Source: Adiantum capillus-veneris
Taxonomy: Eukaryota; Streptophyta; Polypodiopsida; Polypodiales; Pteridaceae
Assembly: GCA_014529385.2 (NCBI GenBank)
Contig: CM043967.1
Span: 86,727,278 to 86,791,277 of the forward strand
Reading direction: 5' to 3'
Length of the DNA stretch: 64,000 nucleotides
A program made the translations under genes and the position numbers. This document shows positions 1 through 12,050 of this stretch, piece by piece. Under the pieces are notes generated by a model. The model searched no databases, was not told the DNA's origin, and was given only the letters and a program-made list of their open reading frames with translations. Numbering within the stretch: position 1 is the stretch's first letter; every line of letters begins with the position of its first letter.

Positions 1-345
1 GGTTCAATGGTGACATAATGACAAAACAAAAATATAGGAGATCAACAAGCCAAGGGAAACATATGGTGAAGTCAGAGTGCAGTTATGAAAATGTTAAAGA
101 AATCCGGATCTGACGAGTTTTTAGACGAAATGATAAATTTTCTGAAAATGAGGCAAACGGAGTCCAACAGAGAAAGTTTTGAACCTAAGATGCATTTTGG
201 GATGAGATAGGAGCACATGTCAAATTTTGTGACAAGTGGCTTGGGGACCCCCGATATAAGATATTTTGGACCCACTTATTACCTCATTTCTATATTCCCA
301 ATGAGAGAAGAGCTTGAGAGACCTAGAGTGACACAATGAGGGTAC
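1..345 (+). mobile_element. Fragment of a third A/B-like retroelement (internal promoter/leader cassette)
   Basis: This stretch aligns by eye with 45290-45650 of element B and more weakly with 17830-18030 of element A. Shared blocks include GGAGCACATGTCAAATTT, a GGGGACCC block directly before a TATA-like TATAAG (255-260), and a leader ending in ATGAGG followed by GT at 336-343. No LTR or coding sequence accompanies it here, so it is a broken copy whose remaining parts lie outside the window or were replaced. It is the third independent example of the cassette that precedes ORF3 in A and B. An earlier ATG at 301 is out of frame with the conserved one. Confidence 0.6.
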
Positions 346-423
346 ATCTAGCTATGAACAGAAGTGGTTCCTTAGTACGTTTCCAGTCACTATGCTACAC
401 ACTCTTTGACTAGTTTTACTCAT

Positions 424-732
424 TTAGATCATGTGAGACCTAACCTTTATATGTAAGATAGGGGTATGATAGTTTTCTTCATTGATTGTCGTATAAGCGT
501 AGAAAGAGGGGTCATATTCCCTAATACGAGTTGTATACAGGGGTTTTGTCAAAGTTTTCCGCTCACAGGTGTCGTCTCGTTTTGTATATAGAGTGAATCC
601 CTTGGGGTACTTAACCATTTCCTCTGCATACGCAGGGGGATTTTTGCCATAATGACCCTCTACAACACTAACCAATAGGCCATTCAAATCAAGTATGACA
701 ACCCGCTTATCATTTGTCAGAAGCTTTGGCAC
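424..732 (-). pseudogene. FCP1/NIF-type phosphatase domain fragment
   Basis: An open minus-strand stretch of 102 codons contains RVVILDLNGLLV near its start. This matches the N-terminal block of plant NLI-interacting-factor/FCP1-like HAD phosphatases, where DLNGLL occupies the place of the catalytic DxDx(T/V) motif. It is followed by a segment ending YPKGFTLYTKRDD. In a full protein this domain dephosphorylates serine in protein partners such as the RNA polymerase II tail. Here only the first third of a domain is present, with no convincing continuation on either side, and it sits among retroelement debris. I read it as a captured or stranded gene fragment. The family call rests on one motif plus its setting. 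Confidence 0.5.
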
Positions 733-1016
733 CCATATTGGGTTTGGTAGAGGATATCACTCAACATATATAACCGCCCAAAGGGATGAACATAATTCAA
801 GTACTCCATAATTTTTGAGAGTGATAGATCGTTGCGGTTTAGGCACCTCTCAATCTCAAGTTTTTTTCTTTTAAGACAACTGGCCTTGGCAATTCACCTT
901 TTCCGTAGCTTTTTGCAATCAAGGGAAAAATTTAAATCATGCAGGGAAATTAACGCCTGATTCTCTTCCCCTACAACACATGTATCAAATGAGAAAGCAT
1001 AAAGGACATGCAAAAT

Positions 1017-1815
1017 AAATTGGACCACCAAATATGGTAGTTAGTATTTTCAATATTCTTACTAGCATACCTTGTATGCTATGTATCGTACTTCTACTAT
1101 GCTTATTATGATTCCATGTATGCTGGTTAGAATACCCCATACTTTAGTTAGCATATCCTGTATGGTAGTTGGCATACCCAGTATGTTGATTAGCATACCT
1201 AACTTGCGAGTTGGCATGCTAGTAAGCATATCAAGTATGCTAGTTAGCATACCTTGCATACGTGCATGTATGCTTAGTTGGCACACCAAATATGCTAGTT
1301 AGTATGTTCAATATGCTAACTAGCATACCCAATATGCTCTGTAGCATTCTACTTCTATGCTCACAATTCTAATTATACTTCCATGTATGCTAGTTAGCAT
1401 GCTTAGTTGGCACGCCAAATATGCTAGTTAGTATGTTCAATATGCTAACTAGAATACCCAATATGCTATTTAGCATACTACTACTATGCTTTGGATGCTT
1501 ATGATAATTCCATGTATGCTAGTTAGCATACCCAATATGTTAGTTAGCATACCCAGTATGTTAGCTAGCATACCTTGTATACCTCCAATCATGCTTAGTT
1601 GTCACACCAAATATGCTAGTTAGTATATTCAGTATACTAACTAGTATACCCAGTATGCTATGTAGCATAATACTATTATGTTCAAAATGCTTACTATAAT
1701 TCTATGTATACTAGCTAGCATACCCAATATGCTAGTTAGCATACCACATATGCTAGTTAACCTTATCCCTATGCTAGTTAGTATTTTGAAGATACTGATT
1801 AGCATACATGGAATT
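1017..1815. repeat. Dyad-rich minisatellite (TATGCTA-GT-TAGCATA units)
   Basis: About 800 bp is built from imperfect units of roughly 20-22 bp around TATGCTAGTTAGCATA, itself an inverted repeat of TATGCTA and TAGCATA around GT. Exact cores occur at 1236-1251, 1515-1530 and 1728-1743, with many one- or two-base variants between. A higher-order unit containing TTGGCACRCCAAATATG recurs near 1017, 1270, 1400 and 1591. The open frames on both strands here are by-products of the repeat. Confidence 0.85.
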
Positions 1816-2436
1816 TATGATTATCTTACTAATGTTTGGTGGGATTGGATGTTCTTCCCCTGCTGTCTTGCACAATTACTCTCTTGGTATCCAGTGCTGG
1901 TAGGTGGAAGCCCTACATTCACACCCAAGGGAGCAGGCAACTGCAAAACAGAGCAGGTGATAGCTATGTTCAAAGGGAAGCTTGACCATTGCAAGGATTT
2001 CCTGTGCTTCAAGCGGCATACCACAACCACTACGTTGGTCCTTCCTAGCATCCTCATTGTAATGGAATTGATATTTTGATGATTTATTTGTGAACTGGCA
2101 CATGATGGACAATAAGGAGATAAAATTATTTGGAATAAAACTGCCACCATTGGATTTCATGGAAATCCTTAGTATTTTATGGTTCATTCATAAGTTGAGA
2201 GATGTAGACATCTATTTATTGTTATATTGAGCTCTTTACGAGCCATGACTATTTTATGCCCAAGTGCAAACTGATGTAACTCATTTTTGAGCATGATCTC
2301 TTATATAAATTAAATACGTGCAAGAGGGACATGCTCACTCTTGCACGAGGGGAGATTGCACCCAATGCCTGTGTCTATTCTTCTCCTCTCTTCTCTTCTC
2401 TCCCTCCGTGTCGTGGTAGCACTCCGATCTAGGAGG
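1816..2436 (+). other. Non-coding stretch with TATA-like box and hairpin, possible LTR remnant
   Basis: No coding signal is convincing. TATATAAAT at 2302-2310 is followed by a perfect 10-bp inverted repeat (2317-2326 and 2338-2347, CGTGCAAGAG and its complement) and then a pyrimidine-rich leader (2376-2410). This resembles the TATA and leader of an LTR, but no partner LTR or primer site is visible, so the assignment is tentative. Element F abuts its right end. Confidence 0.3.
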
Positions 2437-3765
2437 TGTATCTACAAGCAACTCAATACTTTTACCCTCTGATATCAGGCTACCCCTGCAATCATGCAAT
2501 AGTCAAGGATCATCTTTAATACATTTGCAAGATTGCCAAAGTGTAATGGGCTTGGCAGATAGGGACCCTGATTTGTCTCTATACTGCCTCTCATATATCC
2601 TTGATAATATTTGACCCCAATTACATGAAGGAAATACATGTACAGATGCATAGCCTCTCTCCATCATAGCATTCAATATATGAAGACGTATAGATACAAA
2701 CTCATAAGGAAGACCACAAGAAACAAAACATTGTACATAGGTTGATAGATAATTGTTGCCTCTCCTAGTTAGTTTCTTCCATCCATCATACAACCCCTCT
2801 CAAGGAGCCAAAAAATAAATACTCTTTTCCAAAAGGACACCCCTCAAAATATATCATTTCCTAACTTATGGACTAACTATTGCCTTGCATCTTACTAAGT
2901 GACTCCTGATGAGTAACAACTTACTAATTGTTGACTAACTACTTCTTGATTACATACTAATAATATAATATAGGGCCTTTACATGTATACTTTTATGTAT
3001 ACATTAGAGGGGAGGGCTTTTTTAAATAGATACAAAATTCAAATAAACGCACACACATATATGGATATGGGTATTAATAGTAATCACTTGAATGCACATT
3101 ATATAGGGAGATTTTGATGAGTGGCCACTATGGGATTCTCTACAATGTACAAGGTATGACAACTTGTCACCAACTTGGTGTAGAGAGTGTGTTGAGAGCT
3201 CAATTTTAAAGTGTGTTGACCAACTTGGTGTAGAGAGTGTCTCGAGAGCTCAATTTTAAAGGGAGATGTATATGCTTTGATATTGTGGTTTTGTGGTGAT
3301 GTTTTATGAAGTGGAAGCCCACATTCTCAAGTGCATTGGTTTGTGTGTGCTATAAATCCATACCAAAAAAGGAACTTTTGTGTTTCCTTGGTGGTCTCTT
3401 GGGTGCGTGTTTGCTAGTAGAGTTCCAAAGAAATCACATTATTTTTTGTTAAGGGTTTATGGAGGTTATTTTGATGTGTTTTTCGTAATGATTTGGTGTG
3501 TTGAGTGCTCTTTGGGAGACATAGCTATAGTGTTTTGTTTGCCCAACAAGACGTTGACCAGATATACTACATCCTTTTTCATTTGTAGGAGGTATCCTAA
3601 AGTGAGGTTGGACTTTTTCTAAATGGGGCCTCCATCATCAAATAATTTAAATGATAATATTGAGAATAAAATAAAAACCCTATAGTGGGTGGTATAAAAG
3701 AGGCATATTGTTTTTTTTTGGTGATCAAGGGGTGGAACTATTGGGAACTACCTAAATCATTTTTC

Positions 3766-3768
<3 letters not shown>

Positions 3769-3810
<42 letters not shown>
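3769..3810. repeat. (CT)n microsatellite
   Basis: An uninterrupted CT dinucleotide run of about 42 bp lies inside the part of the F 3' LTR that the 5' LTR lacks. Confidence 0.95.
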
Positions 3811-3812
<2 letters not shown>

Positions 3813-4358
3813 GTCACCTATTGAGAGCAAGAATCATCTAATAGATCTTGAAATCTCTTGTGACTATTCCTACATCACTAAAATTTTTCTTCTCGTGTGC
3901 GCATGCGTGTGTATGTGTTAATGTTTTTAATAGAATACTTAGGCACCAAAGAACATCTTGTTCAACATACTTCTGGATGTAGACAACAAGGAAATATTTG
4001 CACAAATATATTCATATATTTAAATCATTTTTTTATAGTTTAGTCAGAATGTAGATTCATTCCAATTATCCTCCACATCAAGAGGAGAAGTGATTATGAG
4101 AAATACCCCAACCTATATGTCTATACAAGAATTATACAATTTACACTTTAATACAATTTCAATGTACATCAATGCTGTAGAAGCGATTATATAGGGAAGG
4201 AGTTCTGAGTACCCAACCTAGGATGGAATTTAAGCCATGATTTGAATCACATTTAGAGGTGCCTATCAACTTGTGCTATGCCTAAATGTATATGAATACA
4301 AATGTACTCAAGAAAATTATCAAGTGGAGGGTGAATATACACGTACACTCCAATACAA

Positions 4359-4492
<134 letters not shown>

Positions 4493-5350
4493 AGGAGGAG
4501 GAGGAGGGGGATGAAACAAAGTGCATAGAGACACATGGGAATGGAAAAAGAGAACTTTTAAATGCAATATCTAAATGAAACTATAAAACCATGAATTAAT
4601 GTAATAACAAGTTTTGGGTATACCATTACTTCAAAATATAAATGACTAAGTAGAAGCTAGAACACCTCCAACTTATCTGTGCCATACATAAGCCAAATCT
4701 ACTTTGCCTCCCTTTATGAATCCAGTCTCTGAAAGGATTCCAAATGCTAGAAAGTGGTGGGAAATCAACATGAACCATATCAATTTAGGCACCAAGTCTC
4801 TTTAGAGCCACACCTAGTCTTTAGAAGAAGCCAAGAAAAGGTCCCTAATGTCTAGCCGTGTAGACCATTTACCTCCCAAGTACTAACCATGTAGATGAGC
4901 CTTACAAAAAACAAAGAGAATCTAGGAAACACTCCTAGTCCAGCAAAGTCCCAAGTCATCGACCCTTTCATCTAATGCTAAGCAGCGGAGGTGATCCTAA
5001 TCTTGTATCGACGCTATCATGAGAAACATGATACATGAGTCCAATCAAAATAGCATCTTGCGTATGCACAAACAATCCTTTGTAAAGTATCAAAGGTCTC
5101 TATCCTTTGAAGTCTAACATAATCCATCAGAACCAATTAATCATATTCCAATATAAAGACCATAAACCAAAATACTATCCCATCACATGGGTGAGCACTC
5201 CACCCTACTCTCGGTGATACACATCCATCCTACAAAATCACTTTAGCATATACCACGGCTGCAAAAAATTGATAGCATTTTTAATAGCACAACATAACCA
5301 AACAAAATAATCCAATATCCATACCAAATTTCTCAACCAAAACCATAAGG

Positions 5351-5355
5351 GCTCT
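5351..5355. repeat. Target-site duplication of element A, left
   Basis: GCTCT lies immediately left of the 5' LTR terminal TG and is repeated exactly right of the 3' LTR terminal CA. Confidence 0.92.
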
Positions 5356-6278
5356 TGTTAGTAGCAAGCTAACGCAGACACCATTTTTCGGAGTTCTCCT
5401 TGTAAAACAATTATTATTTTTATAAATCGAGAATATTGTAACTCCTATTTTCTTGGTAAACTTTGTAATTAATGAGCCAAGGCTACAAGCTTCCAGATTG
5501 TATTAGCCAGTCAATTCCTAGCTTCGATAGAACTCCAGATTATTAGTTTTGACCATTCAAAAACCTTGGCTAAGGTATAAAAGCCAATTTTTGTAAGTTT
5601 TTTACAAGTTTTTGGATAAGAAATACAGAGCGTGAGCTAATGGAGCTCACATCTCTCCTTCTCACGCTTCCTACTCCCTCTCTGGTTGTCACATTGCGAT
5701 TGTGTTTGTTGCATTGCAACCGCAGGTAAGAGCTCTACGCATTGACATAAGCCATTCACAGTATTTCGTAGCTTTTGGCGTCGCCGACTCGCGGCCTAAT
5801 TTCATCATAAATAAGAATTTACATGTTTAAATCAAAAACTAAGTATAGGCGGGGTATTGGGGCATCATTGCTAAGCATTTAGATGCATTCTGGGTCGAAA
5901 ACGACTAAGTCAAAAATCCACTGCTATTAATAATCGCGATTTTGGAACTTGACCTAAAGTGGGGTTTGAGACCATAGACATGTGTGCTTAGGTCTTGTAA
6001 ACTTGTCCTAGAAGTTTCGTTGCATTTGGATGTCATTTGATGCTGTAACGGATGTGATTTACTTGTCGACGATGAGTGATTGGCTTTTGGTGATTTCAGT
6101 CACTGGAGTGTAGCTTGAGTTAGATGCGAGTAGTTAGTTGTTTTCGAAGAGATTGACAACCTCTTGTAGCCTCTATGCACTAGTCAAGTCAGTTTCTTCC
6201 CATGGTTTGACAAATTAATCGTGGTTCTTGCTAATACTGCAATAAGATAGGATGGTGAGGTTAGACATGCGTCCCACA
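5356..6278 (+). repeat. Element A 5' LTR
   Basis: Matches 23043-23968 end to end, TG...CA bounded. TATAAAAG at 5576-5583 is followed by a pyrimidine-rich leader and a strong splice-donor match CGCAG|GTAAGAG with GT at 5726. A half copy of the element's palindrome, TTAATAATCGCGATTTTG, lies at 5928-5945. Confidence 0.93.
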
Positions 6279-6280
6279 TT

Positions 6281-6303
6281 TGGCATCATTGCCGGGGATT
6301 GAA
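6281..6303 (+). promoter_or_regulatory. Element A primer-binding site (tRNA-Asp type)
   Basis: TGGCATCATTGCCGGGGAT begins 2 nt after the LTR end. From general knowledge of plant tRNA-Asp(GUC), the complement of its 3' end begins TGGCGCCGTTGCCGGGGAT. The four differences are all transitions. Confidence 0.75.
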
Positions 6304-6973
6304 GAGACCTAAACTAGGGAAAAACACGAGCGTAATGTGTAATTGTCCTTTAACTTCCTCTAGGTTTGCCTAGAGTTCAAAACTTTCTTTTAGAAACCGC
6401 ATAGCTTAAGAGTGTTGTCTTTGGTTGTGTAGAGGTAGCTTGGAAGTAATCGTACTTCCTAAGTGCCTTTAGGACTGTAGGATTGAAGATTTAGATTAGG
6501 AATTGGACAATGATTGGTAGACGAGACAAGTCTTAAGATCAAGACTCTGAAAAACATAAAAAAAAAACAAGGAAACGAGTGTTTGTGGACACTTTCCACA
6601 ATCCCATTGCATGAGAAACTATGAGTAGGGTAAGTAGGATCCGAGGTGGATTTCAGAACATTGCTCTGTGAGGAATCAAGTATAAGTTGTTATGTCAAGT
6701 TGCAAAATTTCAGGTCTATGGCTAGAAATAGCTTGAAAAGACTCAAAATCTCTGAATCCGACTGGACAGTAAGCCTAAGAGTTGTCCAAACCAGTGAGTA
6801 AGCTCAAAGACACTTCGAGGTAAAAAATTCAAGAACTTAAAAAAAACTCAGATTATTTACTTTTTCTTGAAATTTTAGGGCAAATTAAGTTTTGACTTGA
6901 TTTATAGGCTCAAAAAACATCATAAAAAGATTGTCTTTGAGAAAATTGCAAGAAAGTGCTCATTTCAAGCCTC

Positions 6974-7860
6974 AAGTTAATAATCGTGATTATTAACTTT
7001 TTGCTCTAAATTGGCCAAAGTTCATACCATTGACTCATTGCATGTATACAAACAACTTTTGTAAAGGCCCAAAAGATTTGGGTCACTAAACTGACAAAAA
7101 ACTGGATAAAAACTAAAGTTTGTATTGACTTTTTGAATCTTGCTTGTAAATTGGGTAAAAATTAATCCAAACTGGTTGAAAATTAATCCATAGGCTTATA
7201 TTGATGTGATAAACATGTGTACATGCTTAGTTGACCAAAAACTTGCAAAATTTTGATAAAAGTAAATAATCGCGATTATTTATATCTGCCCTGTTTTTGA
7301 AATTTTTTGACCAAGTTGGCATACCACTAGCTTTACCATGTTGTAATAAGCCCGCAAACCAAATTTGGTAAGATTTGGATCATTGGATTGAAAATTGTGA
7401 CTAAAATTGCAAAGTTAGTCCGCAGACCGATAATTGATGACCATTTGACCAAAATTGTCCAAACTTGATGAACATTGGCTAGTGACCTTAACTTAAGGTG
7501 CTTAACAGATCTGTGTCAAAGTTGGGGCAAAATTTTGCAAAAAATTGTCAAGAGTAAATAATCGCGATTATTTACATCTGCTTCAAAACTTGGTGATTTT
7601 GCAAATTTGAGTATACCTTAAGGTCAAGAACATCAAATAGACCCCACAAATCAATTTTGGTGAAATTTGGACCACAAAAGTGAGACTTAAGCCAGATTTT
7701 TGAAATCAGAGTCTGCGGACACGGAACAGTGGGTAACCTTGATCAAGTTTTGTCCAAATTTGTTGAAACTTGTCCAAGGGCTTTAACAAGTTGTATACTT
7801 ACCAAACCTATCAAAAAAGTGCAAAAACTTGACAAAAGTAATAATCGTGATTATTTACTT
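6974..7860 (+). repeat. Element A palindrome array 1 (intron 1)
   Basis: Four copies of a CG-centred palindrome: 6974-6999 (GT centre), 7263-7282 (perfect TAAATAATCGCGATTATTTA), 7554-7575 (perfect, 22 bp), 7836-7860 (one base missing in one arm). Starts are 289, 291 and 282 bp apart. Sequence between them looks like diverged copies of one unit; AATAAGCCC followed by CCAAATTTGGT-like text recurs there and again after 19036. Confidence 0.88.
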
Positions 7861-8263
7861 ATGCTATCCAGAGACTTCAATTTTGACTTTTGGGCTTATA
7901 CAGTGTTAGACCAGCATAAAATAAGGCCATAGGGCAATTTGGGTTCAATCGGGTTAAAATTGGTACAGATACACTGAGTTCACAGGTTGCAGGTTAGAAC
8001 TTTGATTTTGCTAAAGATGAATCTGAAAGTCAAAATTTTGACTTCCATAGCACGAATTGAAGTGATATACAGAGACCAATCACGAGAGTTCTCAAGAGCT
8101 CTACTGTACTTATAGAAAAATAGGTAATTTGATTAATTTTGTACAGGAATCAGGTTGCAGACGAGGCCTCAGTAGCTTGACAGAAGGTTGCAATTGAATC
8201 GAGTGGAAATTGACGACAAGTCAATCCAAGGTGAGTACCCTATCCAGGGCTTCATAAGTCTAT

Positions 8264-11215
8264 ATGAACCTTAGATCCGATCATGTACTAGGAAATCAAG
8301 GTCTATTTGGAGAAACCACCAGTAGAGTATCCACCAAAGAAAGCGTAAATCAAGGCAATTTCTTGCACACAATTCATGAAGAAGTCTCAGACACTTTTTC
8401 AGATTCAACATCTGAAATGTCTTCTTACTCGACTCACTCGGAAACCGGAATGACAATGTGCTATAAGCATATACTCTCTTTTTCCAAGACTAACCGTCAT
8501 GGAGCCCAGGTTTACTTGGATCCTAAGGAGGAGTATGCTATTCGCATTGATGACCATGGTATTGAGTTCGAAGAAGAGGTTAGGGCAAACAAACAAGGAA
8601 AAATGTACATGGACCGAAACGGAACTCAATATGTACAAGTCAAGAATCTTGATGTGGTAGACAAATGGGGGTTAGAAGTAAACACTATAATCCCAGACAT
8701 GTCAGCAAAAGAAGGACCACCAACCTTGGAATTCGAGGGATACGATCAAGTAGATTTGAAGCCTTTGAAATGGCTTAGTACGGATAATCCTAGAATTGGA
8801 GTCTATTGTTGGAAAGATAGAAACATAAAAGTTTGTGGACTTCTCATGCTAGACCAGGACAATTAACGTCCATGAAGATCATCTATATCTTCAAGATCAA
8901 AGATAAGGGATCTGCGGATCTACCAACTTACCTGTTTAGGGATTGTTATAACAACAACTTTGTTATGATGACTCCTGAGGAGGTAGAACAAACCAAATAC
9001 GAGGGGTATTCCATACGGGATTGGATGTTGGGTCAAGGACCAGAACCACTCCAAGAGACGAACATCATGAGAGATCATCTGAGAGTAATGTGAAGAAACC
9101 AAAAACCACCTCATCATATAGAAAATCGGGTGACACTAAGGCCAGTGTAGGACTACATGAGCCACTATTTTCGATAGACTGGTTTGAAGGACTCGGAACA
9201 GGACCAACTCCCAGAAGACCTGGAGTTGAACCAAATAGACGTGTCATACCAGCTGATTTTCAAAAATGGGTCAGAAAATACAGTGGATCAGGGGATCCCT
9301 ATGACCACTTAGCAAGCTTTAAGCAAGTGCTAAGAGCAGAGTGTATGTTCGATTTGCATACCCAATTCGAGGGGTTTGGAATGACATTAGAAGGAAAATC
9401 TTTGACATGGTTCCCCCAAAGTCAATCATGGACTTGAACACATTAGCTCAAGGATTTGTAGCTACTTGTTCTAAAACCGGGATTAAACATAATACGGTAG
9501 CTCAAATCTACAACTTTAAACAGAAACATGGTGAGTCTGTTAGGGATTGTGCAACTCGAATGAAACAAACATTGCCAGATGCTCAGAGATGGAGATATCT
9601 ATAGAAGAAGACTTGTATCCTTGTTTCTGGAGGGACTGCTAAACAAAGAACTTCATGCTATACTCTATAGTAAAAATCATACAACCCTAGAAGCATGTTT
9701 GTTTGATGCTATTGACCTAGGAGACAATTGTGAGATCTTCAATGAAGAGGATGTCCCTAAGGATAACCAAAGCGAGAAGACAACATCCACAAAACCAGCA
9801 CAAGTGGGAACGACTACTACGGCACCACTCTCAGTCATCAAAGATATGCTCAAAAGGATGAATGTCATGATGAACGATATGCAAAAAGCACCTATGAGAG
9901 GACCTGGACAAGGGATACCTCCACAAGGAGAACCAATTAGGCCACAAAAATGGTGTGCAATCGAGGGTAAATGGATCAACCATGAGACCCACAAGTGCTA
10001 CTTCAGACCAAAGTATGATGGGAATGTTCAATACGTGCCCATAAGGCCCCAGGGACAACCCATGTACATATATCAACCTAATATGGCCCAAGCTCAAAGA
10101 CCACCAATGGGTATGGAAAGACCTCAACCTGTGTTGGGACAACAACCTCCATATCTAGGACATAAGGCGGTGCCTGTAAAGTACATGCACTCAGAAGGAT
10201 TCATAGATGAACAACCATTAGTGCCTGTTACACCCTATGCAGAGCCTAGTCCATCTACAGTAACGGTAGAGGGAGAATGGTATAGTCCACATCCACCACC
10301 AATGGAAGAAACCAGGACATACACTCCACCAGAGCTCACACTAATGTATTATGTAGCTAATCAAGGTGTCAGACCTCCCATGGGAAGACCCTTGATGAAG
10401 CCCAGAAGAGGAAGCTGTCATAACTGTGGTGCTGATGACCATTGGAAGAACGAATGTCTAGAGCCTGACAAAAATCTCAAACCAATTGAAGCCTATTGCA
10501 TACAATGTTGCAAAAAGGGAGGACACTTTCCGGAAGATTGTCCTAAGAATACTTTGAACAAGGGAAAAACTATTGTAAACGTAGCCCAATTGATGCCTAG
10601 TAGCTCACCAGAGAGAGAACCGATTGTTCCAATCAAGGTAATCACTAGAGCCCAGGCAAAGAAAAAGAAACACAATTCCTCTGATGATTCAGAGAACACG
10701 AAAGTTTCTTCTCAAAGAATCAAAAGGAGCAGAAGCAAAAGATATGAGATGAGAAAACAAAAACAACGGGTTGAAAACGAAGAGAAAGCAAAAATGCTAG
10801 CCCAGGACAATTTGAAAGAAACTGGTAGTGAATTCAAGGAAACAACCATGAAATCTGGAGGATCCATTCTGGTCGATAAAATTTTTGATCCTATTAATGC
10901 TGCCTTGGAAGCTTACCAAGCAGGACTTAAAGAAGGCCAAAACATGGAAAACAATGGAAAAACTATCCATCTCCAGATATGGAAGCAGCGAAACTGGAAG
11001 CTTATCAAAACTTGGTAAGAATCACTCAAGAAATGCTAGATAAACAAATACCGATGCTTGAAAGTATTGCAAAACCGGAAGAGCTTGCGGTAGAAGAAAC
11101 AAAAGCAAAATCCGATGTGGTGGCAGAACCCCACCTTGAAACAAATGAACCAGAGCTCATAGTACTGGACAACGAAGATGCCTTAGAAGGAATTCCATTC
11201 GTAGAGGAAGACTAG
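8264..11215 (+). pseudogene. gag: Element A gag polyprotein (frameshifted)
   Basis: Gag coats element RNA and builds the cytoplasmic particle. The start at 8264 is chosen because MNLR followed by a VSTKESV-like block is shared with element B gag (VSTEESV). The reading then shifts frame near 8860, 9060, 9430 and 9590. A Retrotrans_gag-like core (PADFQKWVRKYSGSGDPYDH onward, about 9250-9760) is followed by a Pro/Gln-rich spacer. Two zinc knuckles lie at about 10416-10541: CHNCGADDHWKNEC fits CX2CX4HX4C, the second is CX2CX5HX4C. A Lys/Glu-rich tail follows, with a last frame change near 11000. At nearly 3 kb it is long for a gag. Not functional as it stands. Confidence 0.82.
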
Positions 11216-11317
11216 CCAGGACACTTATGGGAAAAGGTAAGAGAGATCAACGATGAGAGCCTAACTTTAAGGTCAGCTCCTATAGAGGAAGTTTGGTTAG
11301 ATAACGTACCATATGAT

Positions 11318-12050
11318 ATGAACATGGATTTACAATCCTTGTACGGGGATTGTGGATCGGAGGGTTCAGGAATATCTAAACCATTGACATTAAAAACATT
11401 ACCTTCTTATTTGGGAGATAATGAAGATGAATCCATCATTTGCAAGATCACTCAAGTAAAACTAGCCAAACAGACCTTAGAAGTAGACAACATTCATTCA
11501 ATCATGTCTACACCCATCCAATGCACCCTTACTTTGGAAGACCTGTTAAAACTCAGGCCCTACTTATGGAACAATTTACAGAAAACCGTAGAGAAGGTGG
11601 GGATAATGGGGTTAATCTCTAAGAATTTGGAAAAATCAAAAAATGAAATGGAAAACAAAGAGATTCGATCATTTCCTATGAACAAGGTCGGAGAATATTA
11701 TGAAGGGGAAGAAGGAAACACTACCCTCCCTGTGAAATATAATGACATTGAAACCATGGCAATACTGGATAGTGGGGCTGGCATAGCCATAGCCATTGAA
11801 GCAGTATGGGAATCCTGGGGACAACCAACCATTAGACAAACGCGCATGAAATTACAGTTGGATGACGGACACATTGAGAGACCACTAGGGCTACCATAAA
11901 AAGTGATAGTCAATTCCTGTGGAATTGAATATCAACACACTTTTGCCATAGTAGACTTTGGGAAAAAAACTCAACTATGAAATCATATTGGGAAGACCTT
12001 TAATGCGATAGGTACAGCTTATCCAAGATTGAGAAAAGGACTATCTATAC
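11318..12050 (+). pseudogene. Element A protease 1 (retropepsin before RT)
   Basis: An open segment to 11899 contains MAILDSGAGIAIA with the catalytic Asp-Ser-Gly at 11768-11776. The expected C-terminal part with ILGRP-type sequence follows after a stop at 11897 and a frameshift near 11965. Retropepsins act as homodimers to cut Gag and Pol. Position between gag and RT is normal for Ty3-gypsy. Element B has the same domain (DSGAG at 40454) intact through IILGRPFMR. Confidence 0.8.

Larger units (their letters stand above)
5726..8146 (+). other. Predicted intron 1 of element A
   Basis: Runs from the LTR donor CAG|GTAAGAG to the acceptor TTTTGTACAG (AG 8145-8146). It holds the primer site and four palindromes. 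Element B has the same arrangement (34509-36279), also ending GTGTACAG. A short segment follows to a second donor-like AAG|GTGAGT (GT 8231), 33 nt before the gag ATG; B has the same second donor at 36333. This is a prediction from consensus sites and A/B comparison; no transcript evidence exists here. Confidence 0.5.

Noticed and set aside
1062-1302. Opposed open frames over the minisatellite
   Set aside because: Both are translations of the dyad repeat; no domain.
5640-5725. Short signal-peptide-like frame in the A 5' LTR leader (MELTSLLL...)
   Set aside because: The 3' LTR has lost the ATG and B has nothing similar.
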